A stretch of DNA of 64,000 bases, from positions 1-64,000 of the forward strand of contig JAACJG010000012.1 in the NCBI GenBank assembly GCA_009917695.1. The letters run 5' to 3'. The stretch is from Candidatus Rifleibacterium amylolyticum (lineage in GTDB: Bacteria; Muiribacteriota; Ozemobacteria; Ozemobacterales; Ozemobacteraceae). Under the pieces are notes generated by a model, which searched no databases, had not been told where the DNA came from, and saw nothing but the letters and a program-made list of their open reading frames with translations. Below are positions 24,950 through 33,434 of this stretch, in pieces (the stretch's first letter is position 1; every line of letters starts with the position of its first letter). The position numbers were made by a program, and so were the translations under genes.

Positions 24950-26320
24950 TCAGCGCTTCCTGCTTTGTTTTGGCGCCAGAGGTATCTCAAGCGAAAATTC
25001 AATTTCTGATGAAGACGCGCTGCTCTTAAGCACGAAATATTCTATATCCTCAAAGAATGTCAGGTTGGTTATTGGCGGAATTCCCTGTGAAGCCAGCACA
25101 GGCGACTGTAAGAGGCGTTGAAGCTGTGAATTGAAGTCATCTGTGCGGATTTTCCAGAACCTTTTCAGTTTTTCGGGTAATTCGACTGCTTTTTGCGAAC
25201 CGGTATCGACATTTTTGAGATGGGTCAGCTCGCTTGCAAGATTCTGCTGCGCAGTTGCAATAACGAGAAATCTGCCATACAGCCCGGCATAAACAGCCGC
25301 CTGTGGCAACATGAAGTAGCTCAGCTTTACCATCGGAAATTCGCTTTCAATAACATTTACGAAGATTCCAGTCTGCTGACACAGCTGTTTGAATTTATCA
25401 AGATTGCCGCGCAGTCTGTCTATGTCAGGTACCGGAGCGACAAATCTTATATCGGGAATGCCGCCGTCACCACTGGGCTCCAGGTTGACATAGAGTATGC
25501 TCTCGCGTGCAGTATTGGCGAGAATATCTTTTTCAAAGTCGATTCCAGCCGAAGCGACCATTGAGATTACTGTCGCTGATTGCGGAACCGCGGCGAGTTC
25601 TTTAAAAGCCTGCGCCGGGTTTTCGAGCGGATGTGTCTGGCAGAAGAACATCAGGGCGTTATGGTTGATGTATCTGCCTATGGTTATGTCGTGCTCTATT
25701 TTATCAGTATTCAACAGACCTTTGTCTGAGATGACCTTGAGTTTGCCGAAACAGCCATTTGCTGAGATTACCAGCGCACCGGCCAGATAATCCGATGCTT
25801 CTAAAATCGGCAGCAACTCATTTTTTGCCCGTTCGAGAGCGTTAATCTTGTCTGCTTTTACAGATGTTTTTGCTGACGGTTGAGCAAGAGCCTGCCTGAG
25901 AGAGAGGTTTTCACAGATTGCTCTTATAACTATGGCCTGAGATGCTGGTTTGCATTCGTCTACCAGCTTTTGAATGGCGGATTCATATTTTTTCAGCATG
26001 TTGGCTGCCGCTTTTTTCTGTTCACTTGAGAGCTGGGAGTCGGGCAGGGGCCTGAGAAAATCCGGCCCGCCGATTCCGGCTGAATCGAACAGAGATGCGG
26101 CCAGCAGCGAAGTTTGATTGGCTGTCCACTGGCTGTTGAGAGAGCGTCCGAGCCTTCGCAGGATTTCGACAGGATTATTGCCAGGCTCGTTCAGAAAATT
26201 TTCGGCGCGCTCGATCTGATAAGCGATAACTACCGGCAGTTCGGGCTTGTCGGCGAACGCCGAACTGACGAGTATGGTCACAAGAAGAACTGCGAGGGTG
26301 CACACCTTGCGGATTTTCAT
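24950..26320 (-). CDS. Exported protein of unknown function, 456 residues
   Basis: A signal peptide covers about residues 1-23 (ending SAFA). The rest alternates helical and beta regions with no motif I recognise. The middle has segments such as ATVISMVASAG and ESILYVNLEPSG that suggest a repeated domain of the DUF3352-like type, but this is only a resemblance. The gene has its own leader and lies 111 bases upstream of the PhnD-like gene on the same strand. The function is unknown. Confidence 0.75.
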   Translation of the reverse strand: MKIRKVCTLAVLLVTILVSSAFADKPELPVVIAYQIERAENFLNEPGNNPVEILRRLGRSLNSQWTANQTSLLAASLFDSAGIGGPDFLRPLPDSQLSSEQKKAAANMLKKYESAIQKLVDECKPASQAIVIRAICENLSLRQALAQPSAKTSVKADKINALERAKNELLPILEASDYLAGALVISANGCFGKLKVISDKGLLNTDKIEHDITIGRYINHNALMFFCQTHPLENPAQAFKELAAVPQSATVISMVASAGIDFEKDILANTARESILYVNLEPSGDGGIPDIRFVAPVPDIDRLRGNLDKFKQLCQQTGIFVNVIESEFPMVKLSYFMLPQAAVYAGLYGRFLVIATAQQNLASELTHLKNVDTGSQKAVELPEKLKRFWKIRTDDFNSQLQRLLQSPVLASQGIPPITNLTFFEDIEYFVLKSSASSSEIEFSLEIPLAPKQSRKR

Positions 26321-26459
26321 TACGACACCTCCAAGTGTTTATGGCTACCAGTTGATTTATCAGACAAACTAACAGCACTTGCCTGTTAATGCAACAGGCA
26401 TTATTGCCGCCATGTCTTGCCTGTTGAAAAATTGCATCATTTTCTGAGATAATGTCGTA

Positions 26460-26465
26460 TATAAT
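26460..26465 (+). promoter_or_regulatory. Possible -10 box of the minor-pilin operon
   Basis: A perfect TATAAT lies 44 bases before the chosen pilin start. No convincing -35 hexamer is found 16-18 bases upstream. Confidence 0.3.
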
Positions 26466-26508
26466 GATAGAGTTGTAAAAAATGCCTCAACAGATAAGTG
26501 AGTCGAAT

Positions 26509-28938
26509 ATGAGAATTTCACATCGGCGCGGTTTCATTCTTTACATTGTCATCACCGTGCTGCTTGGCCTGGCCATAATGGCTTTCGCCCTGAATACTTT
26601 CAAAACCGGCGCGGTAACACAGCTTTCGCGCAATGTTGACCAGAACAGACTGGCTTTACTGGCTCAATCTGCTAACGCAGAAGTCATCGCCATGTTAAAA
26701 AGTCATGTAAATCTGAACCCCTCAAGCCAGATATTTACCAGATTCCGCAGTGTTTTTCCGACTGAGACCAATCCAAATCCGACTTTACCTTTCACTGTCG
26801 ATATCATCCCTGTTTTTGAGCCGCAGACGACAGTGCAGCTGGCCAAGGTTGGCTACAATCTCAAAATACGCAGCAGCGCGGTGCTGACCGTTTATCGACG
26901 GTCAATATATAAGTCCATGTCGGCTTATAACGGTTATATCGACATCGTCTCGAAGGCCTGGCGGGAAGGGGCCGGCGAAATAACCATGGAAGCGCATGAG
27001 CGGCGCGACGTCAGGCTTGTCGATCTGCGCCATACCCTCGATAAATATGCTTTGTTCGTTAAGAATTACAGTAACGATTACAACAGCACCAGCCCGACAC
27101 CAGATCCTAACCCGCCTGATGAATATGATAACACTATTCGCCGTATGATTATTGAGGGCGTCAATGGCATGGGTTCGCATGATATTTCGCGTGTATTCAT
27201 AGGAACAGACAACTATCCTGACTGTGCCGATCCCCGCAAAGACATCTTTTTCGATCTGTTTTACCCTGAACACAAAGATCTTAAAGGCTTTACAGAAATT
27301 TTTGGCGGCAACCAGCTCGCTTCATTTCCATTCGCTCCAGAAACTCCGACATCTTATCCGGTGTTCAATCGCCTGTTCTACCGCAGCAAAAATGAATTCA
27401 CAAACCTTGGCGGAGTCAGCGTTAACATGTTCATCAAAAATAAGCAGGTCATGAACGAATACGAGCGTGTAATAAATCTTGCCGCCGACGCCTGTAAAGT
27501 CCAGGCTGGAGTGGCGACCGAACCATATATGGTTGCCGGTGCTCTCAAAGATAAGTGTGGGCGTTCAATTGCCAAACTCAATAATCCAAATGCCTACTCG
27601 CAGATGATGTGTCAGGATTTTTATGATAATGCCGATGGCGACGACTACTCAGATTGTGAAGAATTCAAAAAGCTTCTTGTCACCTGTCAGCAGAACTGGA
27701 TATATCGCTGGGGCTACACTGACGCGGCATCTTTGTGGAAAATTGACTTGGCCGGCCGGGCACCAAGAACGATAACTCTGCCTGAACGCTATGCCGGACT
27801 GTCTAACATCAGTATGGGGTCGGGCAACTATGGCCCATACATGGCTGAATACCGCGAACAGAAAGACGGCAAGCCTTATAATCCTGAACGCGCGCGCGTC
27901 GGGGCCATGCAGAGCTTCTATGGCCCAGATAATGACATTCCGGTTCTTATAGAGGGTAAGGCGTATCTCAGATTTTTTAAGATTGCTTATCTCGATGAGT
28001 TCACTGCGACCGTGCCTTTCGTGCAGCCGGCTCCGGTAAATATCCGCGTTATCACCAACACTTTTTTACGCAAAGACAAGCGTGATGATACCGGCAGCTA
28101 CCTGTTGGAGCCGCTTGGCGTCAATCTGGCACCGAATCTGTTTGGCGACTCATTGATGAAAAGCCGAGCTATCGACACTCTTTCGGCGAACGTTCTGTGG
28201 GGCGATAAGATTAAATGCTATGATGGCGACGGTCAGGAGATCGAATTCGATCCGCTGGCGAATCCTACTTCGGTTATCGAAAAGCCGGCACAGCCCTCTG
28301 GCAGCAATGTTGCCGCCACCAGATTCGGCCGGGCGGTTGATTTTAAAAATGCCAGCTGGAACTATATCTCGGCTCAGGATTTCCTCGATGAGCGTGCTCC
28401 CGGCGATGGCAAACTGCTTTATCTCGATGGCTTCATGTACATTATGGCTGGCGATCTCGATCTTTCAAAAGTCACCCATTTTCAGGGCAAAGGACTTATC
28501 TATATCGCCCGCGGCAACTGCAAGCTTGGCTCGATCGAACGCCTGAATGCTAAACCCACCAGCGATTCTCTCAGAATATATCTGCGTCAGGGTGACTTCA
28601 TCATCAGTTCACCCGATGAAGAGGTGTTTATCGAAGCTTCTCTGGCGGCACTGTATGATGATCCCCAGGGATCTGACGATCCTCTTCAACAGGGCAGCAT
28701 CATTCTCAACAACCGTAAACTTGTAAAAATATATGGTAATCTGCTGGTAGACTCTCTCGATCTCGAGGTTTCCGGTGGCAGCGCACTTGCGGATGGCGGA
28801 GTTTTACATATAATACATGACCCGGGCATCTATAATGCCGCAGCAACTCTTGATAGCACAGAGCTCGATCCTTATCATATCAGTATCGGGCCGGTTAAAA
28901 CCTCGTTTGCCTACCGCGCCGGAGGTGAAGAAAGCTGA
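26509..28938 (+). CDS. Large pseudopilin (PilX/GspK-like), 809 residues
   Basis: The N-terminus is a short basic leader ending in RRG, followed by a long hydrophobic segment that begins Phe-Ile-Leu-Tyr at about residues 9-30. This is a prepilin peptidase site without Glu at position 5, as in GspK. The remaining 770 residues form a large external domain with Cys pairs. Its C-terminal part contains a strand-rich region with many DG and GD turns. It is first in an operon whose later genes encode PilV- and PilW-like pilins. The ATG at 26509 gives a proper leader length. An ATG at 26482 is in frame but lies only about 10 bases from the predicted transcript start. Confidence 0.78.
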   Translation: MRISHRRGFILYIVITVLLGLAIMAFALNTFKTGAVTQLSRNVDQNRLALLAQSANAEVIAMLKSHVNLNPSSQIFTRFRSVFPTETNPNPTLPFTVDIIPVFEPQTTVQLAKVGYNLKIRSSAVLTVYRRSIYKSMSAYNGYIDIVSKAWREGAGEITMEAHERRDVRLVDLRHTLDKYALFVKNYSNDYNSTSPTPDPNPPDEYDNTIRRMIIEGVNGMGSHDISRVFIGTDNYPDCADPRKDIFFDLFYPEHKDLKGFTEIFGGNQLASFPFAPETPTSYPVFNRLFYRSKNEFTNLGGVSVNMFIKNKQVMNEYERVINLAADACKVQAGVATEPYMVAGALKDKCGRSIAKLNNPNAYSQMMCQDFYDNADGDDYSDCEEFKKLLVTCQQNWIYRWGYTDAASLWKIDLAGRAPRTITLPERYAGLSNISMGSGNYGPYMAEYREQKDGKPYNPERARVGAMQSFYGPDNDIPVLIEGKAYLRFFKIAYLDEFTATVPFVQPAPVNIRVITNTFLRKDKRDDTGSYLLEPLGVNLAPNLFGDSLMKSRAIDTLSANVLWGDKIKCYDGDGQEIEFDPLANPTSVIEKPAQPSGSNVAATRFGRAVDFKNASWNYISAQDFLDERAPGDGKLLYLDGFMYIMAGDLDLSKVTHFQGKGLIYIARGNCKLGSIERLNAKPTSDSLRIYLRQGDFIISSPDEEVFIEASLAALYDDPQGSDDPLQQGSIILNNRKLVKIYGNLLVDSLDLEVSGGSALADGGVLHIIHDPGIYNAAATLDSTELDPYHISIGPVKTSFAYRAGGEES

Positions 28939-29252
28939 TGGACAACGCCCGTTGGATGGTGATTTTATCAGTGGTAGTGAGCATGATGCTGACTTTGACC
29001 CTGCTCAATCGCTATGCCCGCAGTCAGCGCCCTGAAACGCCTGTTGTGGTTGAAGAGACCAGTCAGGCCGCGGCGCCAAGAGCTGCAGAGGTGCGCCGCC
29101 CGCAGGTTCATCATTCTTCACGAGGCGTGATACCGACTTATCACAAGGTCAGTTTTCCAAAACCAGCGGCCCATACTTTCGCGGTCGATCAGCCAAAGGA
29201 TGCTGAAAAAATGAAAGAATCTCTGAAGGTCGAAGGCAACATAATCAGATGA
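28938..29252 (+). CDS. Small membrane-anchored protein in the pilin operon
   Basis: A 104-residue protein with one N-terminal membrane helix at about residues 6-24 and a Pro/Ala/Arg-rich, probably disordered tail. Its ATG overlaps the stop of the large pseudopilin (TGATG) and its end overlaps the next gene by four bases (ATGA), so it is tightly coupled to the pilin genes. No prepilin site is present. It may be an assembly or anchoring factor for the pseudopilus, which is inferred from position only. Confidence 0.65.
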   Translation: MDNARWMVILSVVVSMMLTLTLLNRYARSQRPETPVVVEETSQAAAPRAAEVRRPQVHHSSRGVIPTYHKVSFPKPAAHTFAVDQPKDAEKMKESLKVEGNIIR

Positions 29253-29812
29253 ATTCGCTTAAAGATAGCGTACGCAGTGGCATAGGTTTTGTAGAAGTTC
29301 TTGTTGCGGTGCTCATCGCGGCCGTCAGCGCTGTTCCGGTCGTTTACATGGTTTCTTCTTCGCGAACCGACACCAGTAAAGCCATAAACTACCTGCGCGC
29401 GGTCGAGCTTGCCAACGAAGTCATCGAATGGGCTCAAGGTGTTGATTTTGACGATCTCGACAGTGTTACCTTTTCGACTTATGTCGGGACACTGGCCGAT
29501 GATTCTACCGGCGCGATTACTCCGATGCCGGTAGGCGCGGCTGTTCCGCCAAACCCCTATTGGGCTTCCGGCAATTTCTCAGCAGATAGCCTCAAATACT
29601 CTGAGCAATATGGCAATGCTTTCTTTTTTCGTGAGGTTGAATTCGAAGACGTTACCGGTTCGATGAACTTCAGCGACGGCATGATAAAAAGGATGACGGT
29701 GCGCGTAAAATGGAACGAAGGCAGCGCCCCTTCTTCTGTTTATAATTCCGAACGTGATCGTCAGGTTGAGCTTTCGGTTCTTCTGCTCAACGACGCGAAC
29801 ATGAACTATTAG
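29249..29812 (+). CDS. Minor type IV pilin, PilV/GspI-like
   Basis: A 187-residue prepilin-like protein. The leader ends at Gly12 or Gly14, followed by FVEVLVAVLIA, a class-III signal with Glu at position +3 of the hydrophobic segment. One long hydrophobic helix (to about 35) leads into a polar C-terminal domain. It overlaps the preceding gene by four bases and is followed nine bases later by a PilW-like gene. Together with the GspK-like gene this forms a minor-pilin set that would prime a type IV or type II pseudopilus. Confidence 0.8.
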   Translation: MNSLKDSVRSGIGFVEVLVAVLIAAVSAVPVVYMVSSSRTDTSKAINYLRAVELANEVIEWAQGVDFDDLDSVTFSTYVGTLADDSTGAITPMPVGAAVPPNPYWASGNFSADSLKYSEQYGNAFFFREVEFEDVTGSMNFSDGMIKRMTVRVKWNEGSAPSSVYNSERDRQVELSVLLLNDANMNY

Positions 29813-29820
29813 GTGACACC

Positions 29821-30519
29821 ATGACACATTCAGCTTATCAAGTGCGCCGACGCGGTTTTACTTTCGTTGAAATGGCAATGACGGTTGGCATTGCCCTGTT
29901 GGTTTTTCTCATGATCTATCGCTTCATGTCGAGTACCCGCATGCATTACATGTATGGCACCGTAAATCTGCAGAATCTCCAGGAAGCACGCATGGCGATC
30001 AACTATCTGCGTCGTGATTTCTCGTGTGCCACGCCTTACATCGCCGGTCAGGATCAGGTTGACTATATCAATATGCAGAAAGCCCAGAATTTTGTGTTTG
30101 AAACCCCGGGCTGGACGCCAATTCCCGACGTGAATCTGATTAAATGCGATACCGACAGTCTGAGTATTCCAAAATTCGCATTTGGATCGCCAGATGAAGA
30201 GCCCCGTATCGAATATGTCACCTATACCTACGAGCCTGGCAACATTCTCAGCCGCAAACTTCTCGATGCTACCGGCAATCTCAAGAAAGAAGTTCAGTTT
30301 TCCGGCATAGAAAATGTCGAGTTCAAACTTTATACGCACAAGTTGAATCCAGATGTCCCTGTGCTCTGGGTTAAACTGCTGATACATGACAAAAGCACCT
30401 ATGGCAGCGACGAAATCGGCAAGGCTCTCGAAGTTACCGCATCGATTTCCAGCCCCTTCATAACCAGTCTGGTCAATCATCGCAACTGGCGTTTTGAAAC
30501 CGGTCACAAGGAATTATAA
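29821..30519 (+). CDS. Minor type IV pilin, PilW/GspJ-like
   Basis: A 232-residue prepilin-like protein. The leader ends RRRG at residue 12 and is followed by FTFVEMAMTVGIALLVF, with Glu five residues into the mature chain, the classic prepilin signature. The rest of the sequence, with segments such as ARMAINYLRRDF and YTYEPGNILSRKL, resembles PilW/GspJ proteins. It is the last gene of the four-gene pilin operon. A frame of similar length lies antisense but has no pilin leader and no ribosome binding site. Confidence 0.85.
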   Translation: MTHSAYQVRRRGFTFVEMAMTVGIALLVFLMIYRFMSSTRMHYMYGTVNLQNLQEARMAINYLRRDFSCATPYIAGQDQVDYINMQKAQNFVFETPGWTPIPDVNLIKCDTDSLSIPKFAFGSPDEEPRIEYVTYTYEPGNILSRKLLDATGNLKKEVQFSGIENVEFKLYTHKLNPDVPVLWVKLLIHDKSTYGSDEIGKALEVTASISSPFITSLVNHRNWRFETGHKEL

Positions 30520-30600
30520 AAAAAATAATTTTTCTGCAACAAACTGCAACGGTCGGTCGTAAGTTTGGCAGAGTAACAATTTTCGAGGAGGAAGTTCAAA

Positions 30601-31455
30601 ATGATGCGACAAAAAATGATTTCGGCAGTTCTGTGTCTGGCTCTTTTGCTCAATCCGATTTTCTTTGAAATGGCGGCCTGGGCCGCTGAAGAACAACAGT
30701 CCCAGGAAGTGAAGAGCGAAGCCCTCGATGAATCTTCGACTCAGGCAGACAGTGCAGTTGCAGAAACCGAGAAGGCTGATGATCAGCTGAGTACCACCAA
30801 GAAGGCGAAGACCAAGTGGTATATGAGCAGCAGCACCAAGCGCAAGATCAGAGATGCCAATACCAAGCTCGATGACGCCAAAGGCCAGGTTTCTGGTGTA
30901 AAAGAAGACGCCAAGGGCGTTGGCGATGAAGTTAAGGGCATTGGCGATACCATCGAAGGCGACGGCAATGCTTTTGACAAAATGGCCGGCGTGGCCGCAG
31001 GCATCCAGAAAGCTCTGATCAAAGCAGGTCAGTTGCTGCAGAAGATCGGTAAGCTCCTCAAAACTGTCGGTCAGGCACTTATGGCCATCGGTCAGGTGCT
31101 CTCGGCAATCCCCTGGACAGCAGCCATAGGTAAGGCTCTTACTACTGTCGGCAAGTTGCTGGTCAAGGTCGGAACCGTACTCGACAAGGTCGGTCAGGCC
31201 ATCGAAAAGATTGGTAATGTGGCCAAGGGCGCCGATGCCAACTTCGGCGAAATGCTCGGCAATATCGGCACTGCTATCAAGGACGGCTGGTCAGAAGGTA
31301 GCGCTGAAGCTGATGCTTATGAACAGAAACTCAATGAAGATGCCGCAAAAGACAATGCTGCAGATGAGGGTGGCGCTTCTGAAACCAATGATGCCGCTCC
31401 GGATGACGGTTCTGGCACTGTAGAAGACGCTGATCAGGGTGTTGCAGACATCTAA
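30601..31455 (+). CDS. Exported protein with a glycine-marked heptad repeat region
   Basis: A 284-residue protein with a very strong ribosome binding site (GAGGAGG) and a signal peptide (about 1-29, ending AWAA). Residues 30-100 are acidic then basic. Residues about 132-210 form about ten near-perfect heptads of the pattern [IVA]-G-[KQT]-hydrophobic-hydrophobic-x-[KAT], for example IGKLLKT, VGQALMA, IGKALTT and VGKLLVK. The last 60 residues are highly acidic. The repeat would make a long amphipathic helix with Gly at the same place each turn-pair. No family is recognised. Surface, pore-forming or packing roles are all possible. Confidence 0.7.
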   Translation: MMRQKMISAVLCLALLLNPIFFEMAAWAAEEQQSQEVKSEALDESSTQADSAVAETEKADDQLSTTKKAKTKWYMSSSTKRKIRDANTKLDDAKGQVSGVKEDAKGVGDEVKGIGDTIEGDGNAFDKMAGVAAGIQKALIKAGQLLQKIGKLLKTVGQALMAIGQVLSAIPWTAAIGKALTTVGKLLVKVGTVLDKVGQAIEKIGNVAKGADANFGEMLGNIGTAIKDGWSEGSAEADAYEQKLNEDAAKDNAADEGGASETNDAAPDDGSGTVEDADQGVADI

Positions 31456-31477
31456 GCCGGAAATATTCGATAAAAAG

Positions 31478-31504
31478 ACCGCCTCCTTGTGAGGCGGTTT
31501 TTTT
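31478..31504 (+). terminator. Rho-independent terminator after the heptad-repeat gene
   Basis: An 8-bp perfect stem ACCGCCTC / GAGGCGGT with loop CTTGT and seven T. Confidence 0.85.
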
Positions 31505-31562
31505 ATCCGGGTATTGTCAAAAAAGATTCGGGTTGTTCCGATAGTGGCAGCGGAGTAAAAAT

Positions 31563-32102
31563 ATGCTTAAAAAAATGCTTACCTTTACTGCTGCCGCTCT
31601 GGTTGTTGTGGCTATGTTGCCCAGTATTTACAGCGGTGATCCGGGCATCACCGGCGCCATCGTCAAAGACCGCGAACGCTATTACCATCGCCTCAAGGAT
31701 ATGCGTGCCAAAGACCCGCAGAATGCAGAACTGAGTTATCAGATAGCCAATCTTTACTACAGCCTGCAGATGGAAGACGAAGCAATCAAGGAGTATCGCC
31801 GCACTCTGCGTGTGGACCCCAATCACAGTCATGCCAAATGGTTTTTAACCAGACTGCTGGTCAGTAAGGGCTATTTTGAAGAAGCTTTCTGGCTTGTTCG
31901 CGATCTGATCAGCGCTAACAGCGAGAATCCAGAATTCTATGCCCGCGCCGGAGAAATTTTGCTGAAGATGGACCAGCGCGAAGTTGCCAAAGAATACTTC
32001 AATCGTTACGACGAACTCAAATTCGGCGAAAAGAACGGTGCCGACCCGATGCAGTCTTTTTCAAAGCCGGTTCGCGGCACCTGGAAAGAATACTTTTACT
32101 GA
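31563..32102 (+). CDS. Exported TPR-repeat protein
   Basis: A 179-residue protein with a signal peptide or membrane anchor at about residues 6-24 and three TPR-like helical pairs, the clearest being AELSYQIANLYYSLQMEDEA near 56 and the adjoining DPNHSHAKWFL near 90. TPR proteins mediate protein-protein contacts, and the partner is unknown. GGAG precedes the ATG. It ends just before a dispersed palindromic repeat. Confidence 0.75.
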   Translation: MLKKMLTFTAAALVVVAMLPSIYSGDPGITGAIVKDRERYYHRLKDMRAKDPQNAELSYQIANLYYSLQMEDEAIKEYRRTLRVDPNHSHAKWFLTRLLVSKGYFEEAFWLVRDLISANSENPEFYARAGEILLKMDQREVAKEYFNRYDELKFGEKNGADPMQSFSKPVRGTWKEYFY

Positions 32103-32110
32103 TAATTTCA

Positions 32111-32181
32111 GTCATTGCGAGGAGCGTAGCGACGAAGTAATCTCTCTGACCCTGAGATTGCTTCGCTTCGCTCGCAATGAC
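32111..32181. repeat. Dispersed palindromic repeat, copy 1
   Basis: A 71-base imperfect palindrome with terminal arms GTCATTGCGAG / CTCGCAATGAC and inner arms around GAAGTAATCTC / GAGATTGCTTCG. It lies between the ends of two convergent genes. A second copy of the same design is at 55299-55376. It looks like a member of the widespread GTCATTGCGAG-type intergenic palindromes; mobility by an outside transposase cannot be told. Confidence 0.8.
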
Positions 32182-32213
32182 AGATAATTCCAAAAATCGG
32201 TGTTGCCAAAAAA

Positions 32214-32738
32214 TCAGCTGTTTTTGGCCTTGTCGAGCATCATTTCGATCTTGAGGCGGCAGTCGGCGGTAAACTCTATTTTGAAGCTGTCTTCGCTGAA
32301 TTTTTCGAGATAGCGGTTAAGCTGCATTTCGTTGCCGTAATCCTGATAGAGCCCGGAGAGCATGTTTTTCAGCTCGGCATTGCGCAATCGGCTTAGACTC
32401 TGCTGATAAGACAGTTCGAGCAGTTGCCTGCGACTCTTGAGATCTTCGTAAATCTGGCGCAATCTCTTTTCGGCCTCTCTCTCTGCCTGTAAAGAAGAGG
32501 CAAGCGCCGCCAGCCGTGTTTCTATATTTTCCCTTTCCGTCTCTTTGTCGGAGGGGGTGTTTGCTAACTGCGTTTTGTCCCGGTCTATCTGCTTTTGAAT
32601 GCCGTTGCCATGGGCAACGCAGTCGGCAACTCTGAGCTGAAGGTCGGCAAGCGCCAATTCGATCTGTCCCAGCAGTTGTTTGATCTTCTTTTCTGGTGAC
32701 TGCCCAAAAATTTTAGCAAACACATCTTTGAGGCTCAT
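32214..32738 (-). CDS. Coiled-coil protein of unknown function
   Basis: A 174-residue protein, nearly all helical, with heptads through about residues 15-125 and few aromatic residues. The start MSLKDVFAKIFG is short and amphipathic. A very distant PspA/IM30-like character is possible but not shown. It overlaps the upstream DUF3109 gene by four bases (ATGA) and is translated from the same message. Confidence 0.65.
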   Translation of the reverse strand: MSLKDVFAKIFGQSPEKKIKQLLGQIELALADLQLRVADCVAHGNGIQKQIDRDKTQLANTPSDKETERENIETRLAALASSLQAEREAEKRLRQIYEDLKSRRQLLELSYQQSLSRLRNAELKNMLSGLYQDYGNEMQLNRYLEKFSEDSFKIEFTADCRLKIEMMLDKAKNS

Positions 32739-33307
32739 TCAGTTTTCTCCTGGCTTGCTTCGAGTTCATACTGCTCTTTTACCTGTTCTATCCATTCTTT
32801 GCCGAAAAAATTTTCGAGCAGATCGGCAAAGCTCAGCAACAAGGGTGGGGGATCGCTCTGAGAACGGCAGAAATCAGGAATAAAACAGTTTATTGTCCAG
32901 CAGTCATCGATCTGTTTAATCAGAACCGGGAATAACGAACACCACAATGGCTTTACGTCGAGCAGCGGCAATGACTTCTCAAGCGCCAGGTCATGCAGAG
33001 AACAGAGTATGATGCCGTTTTCATCGGTGAAAGAGAGCGGGCATGGAGTGTTTGCGCGTATTTCGCGAATATGCAGAGTCCCCTTATAGGTTTCGCTGAT
33101 GCCAGCGCTGACAAACGCCTGATTCTGGCGGGAAAGCCTCGGCTTTATCTGATCGAGAACAGAAAGAATTTTTTGCTCTTCTTCGTCACATATTGGAGCG
33201 CCCAGATCGCCATACATGCAGCATCGACCGAGGCACTTTGACAAATCGCAGGCGAATCTGGTCTGCCAAGCTTCATCAGATATCAGAACATTACCTATCT
33301 GTCGCAT
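32735..33307 (-). CDS. DUF3109 family Cys-rich protein
   Basis: A 190-residue DUF3109 protein. The hallmark N-terminal FACDLSKCLGRCC with a following GDLGAPI is at about residues 18-38. Further Cys residues lie near 88, 96, 122, 140 and 147. The Cys pattern suggests metal or iron-sulphur binding, but no biochemical function is established for the family. It is followed by an overlapping coiled-coil gene. Confidence 0.8.
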   Translation of the reverse strand: MRQIGNVLISDEAWQTRFACDLSKCLGRCCMYGDLGAPICDEEEQKILSVLDQIKPRLSRQNQAFVSAGISETYKGTLHIREIRANTPCPLSFTDENGIILCSLHDLALEKSLPLLDVKPLWCSLFPVLIKQIDDCWTINCFIPDFCRSQSDPPPLLLSFADLLENFFGKEWIEQVKEQYELEASQEKTE

Positions 33308-33434
33308 TTATATTTCAGTACCCGTCACATACTAATTTTTTTACGCTGTTTATGCTATGTTAAATCCTGATAAATTGCAAAATTTTGTCAGACAGGGTAA
33401 AGATTTCGTAAGTCTCGGTCGATAGCAGGTTTCG

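Noticed and set aside
29830-30507. A 225-codon frame antisense to the PilW-like gene
   Set aside because: The plus strand has a classic prepilin leader and tight operon spacing; the antisense has neither.
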